A stretch of 64,000 bases of DNA. Origin: Agathobaculum hominis (GTDB lineage: Bacteria; Bacillota; Clostridia; Oscillospirales; Butyricicoccaceae). Below, piece after piece: positions 23,971 through 32,056 of the stretch. How positions within the stretch are numbered: the first letter of the stretch is position 1; every line of letters starts with the position of its first letter. The translations under genes were made by a program, and so were the position numbers. Location: NCBI RefSeq assembly GCF_014288055.1, contig NZ_JACOPK010000003.1, forward strand, positions 186,001-250,000. The letters run 5' to 3'. The notes below the pieces were generated by a model. That model was not told where the DNA came from, searched no databases, and saw only the letters and a program-made list of their open reading frames with translations.

Positions 23971-24795
23971 ATGCAGAAAAAGGTACTTGCGCTGCATGAT
24001 CTATCCGGCTTCGGGCGCTCGTCGCTCGTGCCGATCATATCGGTGCTGTCGGCGTTCGGCCATCAGTGCGTCCCGCTGCCGACGGCGGTCTTTTCCACGC
24101 ACATGGCGATACCGGGCTGGGTCAAGAGCGACCTGACCGGGGAGATGCACCCGACCATCGACCAGTACGACCGTCTCGGTCTGCGGTTCGAGGCGGTGTA
24201 TGCCGGCTTTCTCGGCTCGGCCTCTCAGATCGACAGCGTGCGCGAGGCGGCCGAGCGCCTCAAGGCGGAGAACGGTCTGACACTCATCGACCCGGTCATG
24301 GGCGACAACGGCGAGGTGTACAGCAGCTATACGCCCGAAATGTGCACGCGGATGCGCGAGCTCTGCGCGATCGCGGACCTCATCACCCCGAATACCACCG
24401 AGGCCGCGATCCTGCTCGGCCGCGATCCGGCGTCTGCGCCGCAGTCCGAGCGTGAGGCGGAGGAGTGGATGCGCGCGCTCTATGAGGAGTACGGCGCGTC
24501 GGTCGTGCTGACCGGTCTGGACTACGAGCCGGGACGGGTCGGCTCGGGCTGTCTGGAAAACGGAGAGCTGACCATCAGCCTGCATGAGCGCATCGACTGC
24601 TATTATCCGGGAACGGGCGACGTGTTCGCCGCGGTCATGCTCGGCGCGCTGCTGGGCGGTGCAAAGCTGCGCGATGCCTGCGTCAAGGCTGGTGAGTTCG
24701 TGCGCGACACCATCGCCTACACCGCGCAGCAGGGGACTGACCCGAACTTCGGCGTGCAGTTCGAAAAGCTGTTACCATACCTTTGGCAGAAATAA
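23971..24795 (+). CDS. pdxK: Pyridoxal/pyridoxamine kinase
   Basis: A 274-residue PfkB/ribokinase-fold kinase of the pyridoxal kinase family that phosphorylates B6 vitamers in the salvage route to PLP. The N-terminus VLALHDLSGFGRSSLVPIIS, the segment LIDPVMGDNGEVYSSYTPEM, ITPNTTEAAILLG and the anion-hole/catalytic motif YPGTGDVFAAVMLG (Asp as base) are intact. Only a weak ribosome site (GGATGTG) precedes ATG 23971. It is a single-gene unit between a repeat and a bidirectional terminator. Confidence 0.9.
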   Translation: MQKKVLALHDLSGFGRSSLVPIISVLSAFGHQCVPLPTAVFSTHMAIPGWVKSDLTGEMHPTIDQYDRLGLRFEAVYAGFLGSASQIDSVREAAERLKAENGLTLIDPVMGDNGEVYSSYTPEMCTRMRELCAIADLITPNTTEAAILLGRDPASAPQSEREAEEWMRALYEEYGASVVLTGLDYEPGRVGSGCLENGELTISLHERIDCYYPGTGDVFAAVMLGALLGGAKLRDACVKAGEFVRDTIAYTAQQGTDPNFGVQFEKLLPYLWQK

Positions 24796-24798
24796 AAG

Positions 24799-24840
24799 GA
24801 GAGCCTGTGAAACCCTTTGCGGTACACAGGCTCTTTTTTC
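24799..24840. terminator. Bidirectional terminator between pdxK and trmB
   Basis: AGAGCCTGTG and CACAGGCTCT form a 10-bp stem with a 15-base loop, flanked by T6 on the plus side and A/T-rich sequence on the other. It serves both convergent genes. Confidence 0.85.
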
Positions 24841-24842
24841 GT

Positions 24843-25502
24843 TTACTTTCGCAGAAATTCCGGCAGGCGGCGGCGCGCCTCGACGCGGTAGATGCGCGAA
24901 CCCTCCGAGGAGAATTTCTCCTCATACTCGGTCATGACGTTGCCCTCGAAGTCCGAGTTGTGCAGGTCGAGCGAGATGTTCTGGAGCAGCCAGCCGAACT
25001 GGCAGATCTCCTGAAGGCTCCACTCGAAAAAGCGCTGATTGTCGGTCTTGAAGCACAGATCGCCCTGCTGCCGCAGGATCTCATCATAGACCTCCAGATA
25101 CGCGCGCCAGGTCAGACGGCGCTTGCGCTGGCGGTTGGGCGGCCACGGATCGGAGAAGTTCAGGTAGATGCGGTCGACCTCGGCCGGAGCGAATACCTCG
25201 CGCAGCTCGGCCGCGTCGAAGGAGACGAAGCGCAGATTGGGGAGCGGATGCTCCTCGCAGCGCTCGGCCGCCATGATGAGCGCGCCCTCTTCGCGCTCGA
25301 CCGCGATGAAGTTTACGTCCGGGTGAAGCTCTGCCATGCCGATGGCGAAGCGGCCCTTGCCGCAGCCGATCTCGAGGTGCAGCGGATTGTCGTTGCCGAA
25401 CAGCGCACGCCACTTGCCGCGCAGCTGCTTGGGCTCAAAGACCATGACGTCCGCGCAGGCCGCGAAACGCACGTCCAGATTTTTCTTCTTGCGCATTCTC
25501 AT
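24843..25502 (-). CDS. trmB: tRNA (guanine-N7-)-methyltransferase
   Basis: A 219-residue SAM-dependent enzyme that makes m7G46 in tRNA variable loops. The SAM loop LEIGCGKGRFA is near residues 43-53, and the family motif YLNFSDPWPPNRQRKRRL near 115-132 contains the substrate-binding Asp. An ATG at 25496 is an alternative start; the first ATG (25502) has AAAGGGG about 12 bases upstream. Convergent with pdxK. Confidence 0.95.
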   Translation of the reverse strand: MRMRKKKNLDVRFAACADVMVFEPKQLRGKWRALFGNDNPLHLEIGCGKGRFAIGMAELHPDVNFIAVEREEGALIMAAERCEEHPLPNLRFVSFDAAELREVFAPAEVDRIYLNFSDPWPPNRQRKRRLTWRAYLEVYDEILRQQGDLCFKTDNQRFFEWSLQEICQFGWLLQNISLDLHNSDFEGNVMTEYEEKFSSEGSRIYRVEARRRLPEFLRK

Positions 25503-25557
25503 GCGTGATATATTCCCCTTTATACAGCGTATTTTGGTTCAGTGATTCCAACACTTT

Positions 25558-25587
25558 ATTATAGCACAGACAGACGGCAGAGCACAA
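25558..25587 (-). promoter_or_regulatory. trmB promoter
   Basis: On the minus strand TTGTGC (25587-25582) and TATAAT (25563-25558) are 18 bases apart, with TGC before the -10 box. Confidence 0.6.
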
Positions 25588-25645
25588 TATAAAATGCGGA
25601 ATTTGTTCGAAAACTGTATAAATCTGAGTAAAATGCACTTTGGTG

Positions 25646-25674
25646 TTGGGAAACTCGTGCAGCTGTGCTATAAT
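25646..25674 (+). promoter_or_regulatory. malQ promoter
   Basis: TTGGGA at 25646-25651 and TATAAT at 25669-25674 are 17 bases apart with an extended -10 TGC. It is divergent from the trmB promoter. The leader to malQ is about 115 bases, with no clear structure. Confidence 0.65.
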
Positions 25675-25797
25675 GATAGTAATTCGGTGCACAGTATATA
25701 CGGCAACACCGCAGAATGAAATCGCTTTTGTTCAACTATGCGGCATTGCCCTGAAAGCGGCGCACGGAATTGCTTCTGAGACAAAGGGGAGATAAAT

Positions 25798-27291
25798 ATG
25801 TTCAAACGTTCCAGCGGCGTGCTCGCGCACGTGACCTCGCTGCCCTCGCCGCACGGCGTAGGCACGATGGGCAGGACGGCCTGCGAATTCATCGACTTCC
25901 TCGCGGACGCGCACCAGACCTACTGGCAGGTGCTGCCGCTCGGTCATACCGGCTTCGGCGACTCGCCGTACCAGTGCTTCTCTGCGGCGGCGGGCAATCC
26001 GTATCTGATCGACATGGATCTGCTCGTCGAGTACGGCCTGCTGACGGCGGACGAGGTGCGCTCCGGCGATTTCAACGCCTCGCCCGATGTGGCGGACTTC
26101 GAGCAGCTCGCCGATACGCGCTGGCCGCTGTTCCGCAAGGCGTATTCGCGCGTCACGCCCGAGATGAAGGCGGCTATCGCGGACTTCACCGAGGAGAACC
26201 GCGAATGGCTGCCCGATTACGCGCTGTTCATGGCGCTCAAGGAGGAGAAATATCACCACGCGCCGGTCTATATGTGGCCGGAGAAGGACGTCCGCGACCG
26301 CAGGCCGGAGGCGCTCGCACGAGTGACCGAGGAGCTGCGCGGCGAGATCGACTTCCGTATTTTCCTCCAGTATATCTTCTTCAAGCAGTGGAACGCCCTG
26401 CGTGCGCACGCAAAGGAGAAGGGCATCCAGATCATCGGCGACATCCCAATCTATGTTTCCGCCGACTCGTCCGACGTCTGGACGCATCCCGAGCTGTTCA
26501 AGCTGAAGTCTGACCTCAGCCCCAAGCTCGTCGCCGGCGTGCCGCCCGACTACTATTCCGCGATCGGCCAGCTCTGGGGCAATCCGGTCTATAACTGGGC
26601 GGCGCACAAAAAGACCGGCTACGCCTGGTGGATCTGGCGCATGAAGAGCAATATGGCGCTGTTCGATGTCGTCCGTCTCGACCATTTCCGCGGCTTCGCG
26701 GCCTACTGGGAGGTCGACGCGGCCGAGGACACCGCAGTCAACGGAAAGTGGCGCAAGGGCCCCGGCATGGAGCTGTTCCGCGCCATCGAGAAGGCGCTCG
26801 GCCCCATTCCGCTCATCGCAGAGGATCTGGGCGTGCAGACCGATGAGGTGCGCGAGCTGTTGCGCGCGAGCGGCTTCCCGGGCATGCGCGTGCTCATCTT
26901 CGGCTTCACCCCGGACTATGACAACGAGCACCTGCCGCATAACTACCTGCCGAACAGCATCGTCTACACCTCGACCCACGACTCGCAGACCGTCTGCGAG
27001 CAGATCATGGACATCTGCTCCGAGCCGGAGAAGCAGTTCGCCTACCGCTATCTGCGCACCTCGCACGCGGAGGCAATGGGCTGGAGCGCGATCAAGTGCG
27101 TCTGGGCATCCCCGGCGCATATCGCCATGACGACGCTTCAGGATCTGCTGTCGCTCGGCGCGGACGCGCGCATGAACACCCCGGCGACCATCGGCGGCAA
27201 GAACTGGCGCTGGCGCGTGCGTGCAGAGGCGCTCAACCCGACCGTAGCCGCGCTTCTCGGCGACATCACGAAAACCTATATGCGCGGATAA
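25798..27291 (+). CDS. malQ: 4-alpha-glucanotransferase (amylomaltase)
   Basis: A 497-residue GH77 enzyme that disproportionates maltodextrins in the cytoplasm. Conserved GH77 blocks include YWQVLPLGHTGFGDSPYQ, the nucleophile Asp in VVRLDHFRGF (about residue 295), the acid/base Glu in LIAEDLG, and STHDSQT with the third carboxylate. The start follows AAAGGGGAG by 8 bases. No other glycogen genes are adjacent. Confidence 0.96.
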   Translation: MFKRSSGVLAHVTSLPSPHGVGTMGRTACEFIDFLADAHQTYWQVLPLGHTGFGDSPYQCFSAAAGNPYLIDMDLLVEYGLLTADEVRSGDFNASPDVADFEQLADTRWPLFRKAYSRVTPEMKAAIADFTEENREWLPDYALFMALKEEKYHHAPVYMWPEKDVRDRRPEALARVTEELRGEIDFRIFLQYIFFKQWNALRAHAKEKGIQIIGDIPIYVSADSSDVWTHPELFKLKSDLSPKLVAGVPPDYYSAIGQLWGNPVYNWAAHKKTGYAWWIWRMKSNMALFDVVRLDHFRGFAAYWEVDAAEDTAVNGKWRKGPGMELFRAIEKALGPIPLIAEDLGVQTDEVRELLRASGFPGMRVLIFGFTPDYDNEHLPHNYLPNSIVYTSTHDSQTVCEQIMDICSEPEKQFAYRYLRTSHAEAMGWSAIKCVWASPAHIAMTTLQDLLSLGADARMNTPATIGGKNWRWRVRAEALNPTVAALLGDITKTYMRG

Positions 27292-27333
27292 CGCATACCC
27301 CCGGACACAGACAGGAAGAGGACAGCAAAGACA

Positions 27334-28572
27334 ATGAAGATGAAAACTGCGATTTTTGATTTGGACGGCACGCTGCTCAACACGCTGGGCGACCTGTGCG
27401 ACAGCGTCAACTGCGCTATCGTTCCGCGCGGCTTTCCGGCCGTAGACGAGGAGCTGACGCGGCAGCGCGTCGGCAACGGCGTGCGCCGTCTGGTGGAGCG
27501 CTGCATCCCCGAGGAAAAGCGCACCGAAGCGATGATTGACGAATGCCTCGACGATTTCCGCACGGCGTACAACGAGCGCATGATGAACCGCACGCAGCCG
27601 TACGACGGCATCGTCGATACGCTGAAAAAGCTGCACGAGCAGGGTGTCTCGATCGGCGTCATGTCGAACAAGTACGACCACGCCGCAAAGGCGCTCGTGC
27701 GCCACTATTTCGGTGATCTCGTGCAGCTGACGCTGGGCGAGCGGCCGGGCATTCCGCGCAAGCCGGACCCGGCGAGCACGCTCGAGCTGATGCACGAGCT
27801 GGGCGGCGTGCCGGAGACCACGCTCTATATCGGAGACAGCTCGACCGATATGCAGACCGCCTGCAACGCCGGTCTGACGGCGGTCGGCGTCATGTGGGGC
27901 TTCCGCAGTCCGGAGGAGCTGGAGGAGACCGGTGCATCCGCGCTCGTCGCGGAGCCTGCGGAGCTGCTCCCGCTCTTCGAGCGCGGCCTGCTGAACGTAG
28001 ATGCACTCACGCGGGCGTTCACCTCGCGCGGCTTCGCGTTCTCGTACTTCCCGACGGCGAATGAGGCAGCGCGTTACATCGTGTCTGCGTGCGCCGGGAA
28101 AAGCGTGGCGCTCGGCGGCTCGATGACCTTTAAGGAGATGGGCTTCCAGGAGGCGTTCGCGGACAGCACGGAGGTACACTGGCACTGGGTCACGAAGGGC
28201 GAATATTACCAGACGCCGGATATTTATCTCACGAGCGCGAATGCGCTGAGCGAGAGCGGTGAGGCCGTCAATATTGACGGCACCTGCAACCGCGTGGCAG
28301 GGACGCTGTACGGCCCGAAACAGTGCATGTTCGTGTGCGGCATCAACAAGCTGTGTCCGGATCTCGCGAGTGCGGTCGAGCGGGCGCGCAATGTCGCCGC
28401 GCCGAAGAACGCGCAGCGTCTTGGCACGAGAACGCCCTGCGCGGCGGACGGCAAATGTCACGACTGCAAGAGCCCGGCGCGCATCTGCCGTGCGCTGGTG
28501 GTGCATATGGGTGCGCCGAAGGGGTTCGAGAAATGCGAGATCGTCCTGGTGGGCGAGCCGCTCGGCTATTAA
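27334..28572 (+). CDS. Fusion of a HAD phosphatase and a LUD-domain protein
   Basis: A 412-residue two-domain protein. Residues 1 to about 215 are a HAD hydrolase of the phosphoglycolate phosphatase type: FDLDGTLLNT, the MSNKYDHAAK segment with Lys, and YIGDSSTDMQTA. Residues about 222-412 are a LUD (DUF162, LutC-like) domain: ALGGSMTFKEMGF, NIDGTCNRVAGTLYGPK, RNVAAPKNAQRL and the Cys cluster CAADGKCHDCKSPARICRAL. LUD proteins normally stand alone in lactate/redox contexts; the join is seamless, with no internal start. Ribosome site AGGAAGAGG. Starts at 27334 and 27340 are both possible. Confidence 0.85.
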   Translation: MKMKTAIFDLDGTLLNTLGDLCDSVNCAIVPRGFPAVDEELTRQRVGNGVRRLVERCIPEEKRTEAMIDECLDDFRTAYNERMMNRTQPYDGIVDTLKKLHEQGVSIGVMSNKYDHAAKALVRHYFGDLVQLTLGERPGIPRKPDPASTLELMHELGGVPETTLYIGDSSTDMQTACNAGLTAVGVMWGFRSPEELEETGASALVAEPAELLPLFERGLLNVDALTRAFTSRGFAFSYFPTANEAARYIVSACAGKSVALGGSMTFKEMGFQEAFADSTEVHWHWVTKGEYYQTPDIYLTSANALSESGEAVNIDGTCNRVAGTLYGPKQCMFVCGINKLCPDLASAVERARNVAAPKNAQRLGTRTPCAADGKCHDCKSPARICRALVVHMGAPKGFEKCEIVLVGEPLGY

Positions 28573-28652
28573 GACAGCATAACGGAACGGGGGCAGGGAA
28601 GAGCCTGCCCCCGGCCTGCCGAAAAAAGTTTTGGAGAAACTGAAAAAATATG

Positions 28653-28681
28653 TTGACAACAGGCGGAATGGTTGATATAAT
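28653..28681 (+). promoter_or_regulatory. tRNA-Gly promoter
   Basis: A perfect TTGACA at 28653-28658 and TATAAT at 28676-28681, 17 bases apart. Upstream, a 10-bp GC hairpin (CGGGGGCAGG/CCTGCCCCCG, 28588-28613) without a T-run may end the HAD-LUD transcript. Confidence 0.85.
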
Positions 28682-28727
28682 AAATATCGTTCTGATGCGG
28701 TGAGTATCGAACGGGAAAGCGAAATAT

Positions 28728-28803
28728 GCGGCTGTAGCTCATCTGGTAGAGCGCCACCTTGCCAAGGTGGAGGTAGCGAGTTCGAGCCTCGTCAGCCGCT
28801 CCA
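28728..28803 (+). tRNA. tRNA-Gly (anticodon GCC), copy 1
   Basis: The cloverleaf is complete: acceptor GCGGCTG/CAGCCGC, D stem GCTC/GAGC, anticodon stem CCACC/GGTGG with loop TTGCCAA (anticodon GCC), T stem GCGAG/CTCGT with TTCGAGC, discriminator T and an encoded CCA at 28801-28803. Confidence 0.97.
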
Positions 28804-28829
28804 CTTTCTCAAAAATCACATATCGGCAT

Positions 28830-28905
28830 GCGGCTGTAGCTCATCTGGTAGAGCGCCACCTTGCCAAGGTGGAGGTAGCGAGTTCGAGCCTCGTCAGCCG
28901 CTCCA
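28830..28905 (+). tRNA. tRNA-Gly (anticodon GCC), copy 2
   Basis: Identical over all 76 bases to the preceding tRNA and separated from it by 26 bases, so the two are co-transcribed. A recent tandem duplication is likely. Confidence 0.97.
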
Positions 28906-28911
28906 GAAGTA

Positions 28912-28940
28912 AAAGCATCGACTTTGAGTCGGTGCTTTTG
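28912..28940 (+). terminator. Terminator of the tRNA-Gly pair
   Basis: AAAAGCATCGACT pairs with AGTCGGTGCTTTT (one G-T pair) around TTG, followed by GTTTT. Confidence 0.85.
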
Positions 28941-28943
28941 TTT

Positions 28944-29529
28944 TATCCGAAGGGATAATTGCTGCCGACCGGCAGGAGAACGCCGTACCCACGGCGGGGG
29001 GATGCCGCCGTCTGGTGGCGGAGACAAGAGGGGACAGGGCACCGATGGTTCCCTTTCCCCTCTTGACACCCCAGACCCTCCTTTAAGCCGCTCAGCGAAG
29101 CATTCGCGGCTAAACGGGGGGTACGGGGGCTCGGTTCCGGGCGTTTTTCAGCTTATATGTGACTGTAATGCCCTGAATTTCCCTTGCGTAAACCGCCGCG
29201 CATAACAGTGCGCGGCCATCCGGTGCAGGACGTTTGCTTTCCAGTGCGAAAAGCTCCGCTTCCATCAAGGGTGTGCCCTTGGAGCAGCAAACGCCCCTGT
29301 GAGCCCCTCGTTTTTAGACGCGCGACCGAAGGGAGTCGCGTCCAAAGGAAAGGTTGGGGAGTCAAGAGGGGCAGGGAAACCTTGGTGTCCCTGCCCCTTT
29401 TGCCCCCGCCGCCGGGCGGCGGCAATGCGCACGCCATGTCATGGCGAATACCCCCGTCCCGGGAGGGTCATTCTCGCCTCCGGCGGCAGGCCGCTGTATC
29501 GGCGGAAGTTCTCCCCTCTGTTGAGGGGA
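28944..29529 (+). repeat. Large non-coding hairpin element, copy 1
   Basis: About 590 bp with no convincing gene. It shares long blocks with 41520-42162 (same orientation) and 60219-60906 (inverted): GACAAGAGGGG/CCCCTCTTGAC arm hairpins, a core containing GGGGGCTCGGTTCCG and GTGCGCGGCC, GCGAAAAGCTCCGCTTC, GACGCGCGACCGAAGGGAGT, and the right terminal repeat CCGCTGTATCGGCGGAAG. It ends in a hairpin CCCCTCTGTTGAGGGG (29513-29528). The left terminal repeat is diverged or truncated. It abuts the 3' end of the NlpC/P60 gene. Confidence 0.7.
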
Positions 29530-29553
29530 AAGAGAAGGGGCTGCTGCCTGCCG

Positions 29554-30435
29554 TCAGCCGAACAGCTTTTGCAAAACCTGACCGGCGGTCATGCTCCGAA
29601 TACCCTCGGGATCGCGCAGGGCGCTCCAGCGGAACAGGCCGCTGTTCGAGTTCGTGCCCGGCACGGTATAGAGAGTACGCGGCCTGCTCACAGCCTCGTA
29701 GCGCCGGCTCCAGACGGGAAACTGCGACATATAGCGCCTTGCGAGGCCGAGCGCTTCGCAGCGCGGTCTGCTGTCGCACGCCGGAATGGCGCTCAGCTGC
29801 ACGCCGCCGCCCGGACAGTCTGTTCTGCGGCTCGGCGTCGGGCTGGAATGCGCGATGACAAGGCTTTCGTCGCGGCACACGCCGACGCACAGCCAGACGT
29901 GCCCCTCCATGCTGAACAGGTCGCCGGGGAGAAAGCGGCAGGGCGGACGGACGAGCTGTCCGAGACCGCGTGCGGCGAGCGCGCCTGCCATTTCGGTCGA
30001 GGGATAGACATAGCCATCGAGGCCGCTTTTGCGGTGCAGCGCGGCGTAAATCACCCAGCCGAGGTATCCCGAGCAGTCCAGACCGGCGCTGTGCCACGGA
30101 TTGCATCCGCTGCCGCGGAAACGGCGGTAATCATAGCCTTCGTCCTGCGAGAGGAAAAAGGTTTTCCATGCAGGAGAGGGGAACGGCGTGACGGCTTCGC
30201 GCCCGGCGCCGGTGTCGTCGAGGTTCCAGCCGCCGCCGTAGACGTACAGCGTTGTCCCGAGCGGCTGCATGGCGGCGCACAGCAGGCTGAACAGAGTGCG
30301 CTCGCCCGGCGGTGTGCAGTGCGGCCGTATAGAGCCGCCACAGCGGCTTTGCGAACGGTCGACGGAAACGGACAGGGGAGAACGGACGGAGGCCGTCTGC
30401 GGCGTCTCAGACGGAAAACGGGGGACTGCGGACAC
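29554..30435 (-). CDS. NlpC/P60-type cysteine peptidase domain protein
   Basis: A 293-residue protein with an NlpC/P60 fold: YVYGGGW (64-70), the catalytic Cys121 in LDCSGYLGWVIY, His179 in MEGHVWLCVG and a third polar residue near His196. Such enzymes cleave peptidoglycan stem peptides. No clear signal peptide is seen, and the N-terminal 45 residues are Ser/Pro/Arg-rich. The start is GTG 30435 with GAGGTGA upstream. The gene lies after the ribosomal operon on the same strand but behind a strong terminator; its 3' end borders the large repeat. Confidence 0.75.
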   Translation of the reverse strand: MSAVPRFPSETPQTASVRSPLSVSVDRSQSRCGGSIRPHCTPPGERTLFSLLCAAMQPLGTTLYVYGGGWNLDDTGAGREAVTPFPSPAWKTFFLSQDEGYDYRRFRGSGCNPWHSAGLDCSGYLGWVIYAALHRKSGLDGYVYPSTEMAGALAARGLGQLVRPPCRFLPGDLFSMEGHVWLCVGVCRDESLVIAHSSPTPSRRTDCPGGGVQLSAIPACDSRPRCEALGLARRYMSQFPVWSRRYEAVSRPRTLYTVPGTNSNSGLFRWSALRDPEGIRSMTAGQVLQKLFG

Positions 30436-30474
30436 GGGTCATCACCTCGTATCAGCATATGTGAGGGCAAAAAG

Positions 30475-30503
30475 AAAAAGCTCTGTAAAATACAGAGCTT
30501 TTT
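30475..30503 (-). terminator. Terminator of infC-rpmI-rplT
   Basis: A perfect inverted repeat AAAAAGCTCTGTA/TACAGAGCTTTTT (30477-30503) 9 bases after the rplT stop, with T-rich flanks on both strands. Confidence 0.9.
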
Positions 30504-30511
30504 GTTGTCTC

Positions 30512-30865
30512 TTAGAGAGCTGCCTTAGCCTTCTCAGCCAGTGCAGTGAAAGCAGCCATGTCGTTAACTGCGAGGTCAGCGAGCATCTTGCGGTTCAGGT
30601 CGATGCCAGCCTTCTTCAGACCGTTCATGAAACGGCTGTAGTTGATGTCGCAGGACTTGCATGCTGCGGAGATGCGGGTGATCCACAGACGGCGGAAGTC
30701 ACGCTTCTTGTGCTTACGGCCGATGTAAGCGTACTTCAGGCTCTTCATTACAGCCTGGTTAGCTACGCGGAAGTGGGTGGACTTAGAACCCCAGTAGCCC
30801 TTGGCACGCTTCAGGATCTTTTTTCTTCTCTTGCGCGTCATCATTGCGCCCTTAACTCTTGCCAT
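30512..30865 (-). CDS. rplT: Large ribosomal subunit protein bL20
   Basis: A 117-residue L20 with the usual basic start MARVKGAMMTRKRRKKILK and the AKGYWGSKSTHFR motif. AGGAGG lies 8 bases before the ATG. In Firmicutes L20 binds the leader of its own infC-rpmI-rplT mRNA and represses it; a matching leader is seen upstream of infC. Confidence 0.98.
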   Translation of the reverse strand: MARVKGAMMTRKRRKKILKRAKGYWGSKSTHFRVANQAVMKSLKYAYIGRKHKKRDFRRLWITRISAACKSCDINYSRFMNGLKKAGIDLNRKMLADLAVNDMAAFTALAEKAKAAL

Positions 30866-30903
30866 TGTGTTTGCCTCCTATATGAAAGATGTTGTGTTCG
30901 AAA

Positions 30904-31107
30904 TTACTTGTACGGCAGCAGACGCTTGAGCTGTGCTACGTTGGTAGCGTCAGCGAAGCCTTCCTTGCGCAGGTGGCGCTTCAGCTTCGTGGTCTTGCCG
31001 TGGCCGTTGAGCAGGTGACGCTTGCCAACATGGCCGCGCTTGAACTTACCGTTCTTGGTAACGGAAAATCTCTTTTTTGCACCGCTGTGCGTTTTGATCT
31101 TAGGCAT
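30904..31107 (-). CDS. rpmI: Large ribosomal subunit protein bL35
   Basis: A 67-residue L35, MPKIKTHSGAKKRF at its start and LLPYK at its end. GAGGAG precedes the ATG. It lies between infC and rplT as usual, 52 bases after infC. Confidence 0.98.
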   Translation of the reverse strand: MPKIKTHSGAKKRFSVTKNGKFKRGHVGKRHLLNGHGKTTKLKRHLRKEGFADATNVAQLKRLLPYK

Positions 31108-31159
31108 TAGGGTTGCTCCTCTCTGAATTGGCGCGGATGATATTCACGCGCTTTTGGGT

Positions 31160-31678
31160 TTACTTGTCTTTTGCCGGGGCCAGAAACATAAGCATCTGGC
31201 GGCCTTCGAGCTTGGGCTGCTTTTCCACCGTGCTGCATTCCGAGCACAGCTCCGCAAAGCGATGGAGCAGGTCCTGACCAAGCGACGAATGTGTGACCTC
31301 ACGGCCGCGGAAACGGACCGAAACCTTGACCTTGTCTCCGTCCTTGAGGAAACGGCAGGCGTTCTTGACCTTGGTATTCAGGTCGCCAATGTCGATATTG
31401 GGCGTCAGGCGAATCTCTTTGATTTCCACGACACGCTGATTCTTACGGGCTTCCTTCTCGCGCTTGGCCTGCTCGAAACGGAATTTGCCGTAATCCATGA
31501 TCTTGCATACCGGCGGCTTTGCCTGCGGTGCGATCTTGACCAGATCCATGCCCTTTTCTACGGCGATGTCCTGTGCCTTCTGGATGGTTACGATGCCGAG
31601 CTGTTCGCCGTCGTTGCTGATCAGACGGACTTCCTTGTCGCGGATCTCTTCATTGATCTGATGTTCCATGCTGCTGAT
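31160..31678 (-). CDS. infC: Translation initiation factor IF-3
   Basis: IF-3 controls start codon selection and subunit dissociation. The N-domain (INEEIRDKEVRLISNDGEQL) and C-domain (IDIGDLNTKVKNACRFLKDG, VKVSVRFRGREVTH) are intact. The first ATG (31669) would give 169 residues but lies 18 bases from the only good ribosome site, GGAGG at 31692-31688. An in-frame ATC at 31678-31676 sits 9 bases from it. infC of other bacteria famously uses AUU and related codons that IF-3 itself discriminates against, so I annotate the ATC start (172 residues). Confidence 0.85.
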   Translation of the reverse strand: MSSMEHQINEEIRDKEVRLISNDGEQLGIVTIQKAQDIAVEKGMDLVKIAPQAKPPVCKIMDYGKFRFEQAKREKEARKNQRVVEIKEIRLTPNIDIGDLNTKVKNACRFLKDGDKVKVSVRFRGREVTHSSLGQDLLHRFAELCSECSTVEKQPKLEGRQMLMFLAPAKDK

Positions 31679-31719
31679 TGGTGAGCACCTCCAAACGATT
31701 AACAGGTTTTTTTAGATAA

Positions 31720-31842
31720 AGAAAAAGGACCGGCGCACAGGCCGTCCCTCATCATAATGCGCGAAACCGGGGTTTCGTGAATTATTGACCCGTTTGCGTA
31801 GCTGCGGGTGAGGACTGTGCCTTCTTCCTTGTTACCTGAGAT
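31720..31842 (-). promoter_or_regulatory. L20-type autoregulatory leader/attenuator before infC
   Basis: The leader RNA ends in a hairpin GGACGGCC/GCCGGTCC (31747-31727) followed by TTTTTCTTT. CTGTGC inside this hairpin region is complementary to GCACAG further upstream (31820-31815), giving an alternative pairing that would open the terminator. The position between the promoter and infC fits the Firmicute L20 leader; I matched the arrangement, not a covariance model. Confidence 0.6.
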
Positions 31843-31871
31843 ATAATAACAGATAGAAAAGAAAAAGTCAA
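31843..31871 (-). promoter_or_regulatory. Promoter of infC-rpmI-rplT
   Basis: TTGACT (31871-31866) and TATTAT (31848-31843) on the minus strand, 17 bases apart. Confidence 0.8.
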
Positions 31872-31953
31872 GGCTTTAATTCCTTTTTTTTCGTGGTATC
31901 ATATAAATATATCAGGAGCATAGGATAACAGTAGCCGAAATGAATAAAAGGAC

Positions 31954-31982
31954 TTTACAAATCGGGCAATGTTTGGTATGCT
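31954..31982 (+). promoter_or_regulatory. Promoter of the DUF1292 gene
   Basis: TTTACA at 31954-31959 and TATGCT at 31977-31982, 17 bases apart. A TTGACA at 31984-31989 lacks a good -10 partner. Confidence 0.55.
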
Positions 31983-32056
31983 ATTGACAAAGGAAAAGCG
32001 AACCTCGGAACAAGGGCGCGTTTCCGTTAATTTGAAGCACAGGAGGTGCCGCATCC

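Noticed and set aside
28700..28910. Repeat-spacer-repeat pattern suggestive of a CRISPR array
   Set aside because: The two 76-base repeats are complete tRNA-Gly cloverleaves with encoded CCA.
29299..30528. Plus-strand 409-codon frame across the large repeat and the NlpC/P60 gene
   Set aside because: It crosses non-coding repeat DNA and lies antisense to a gene with a recognisable catalytic Cys and His.
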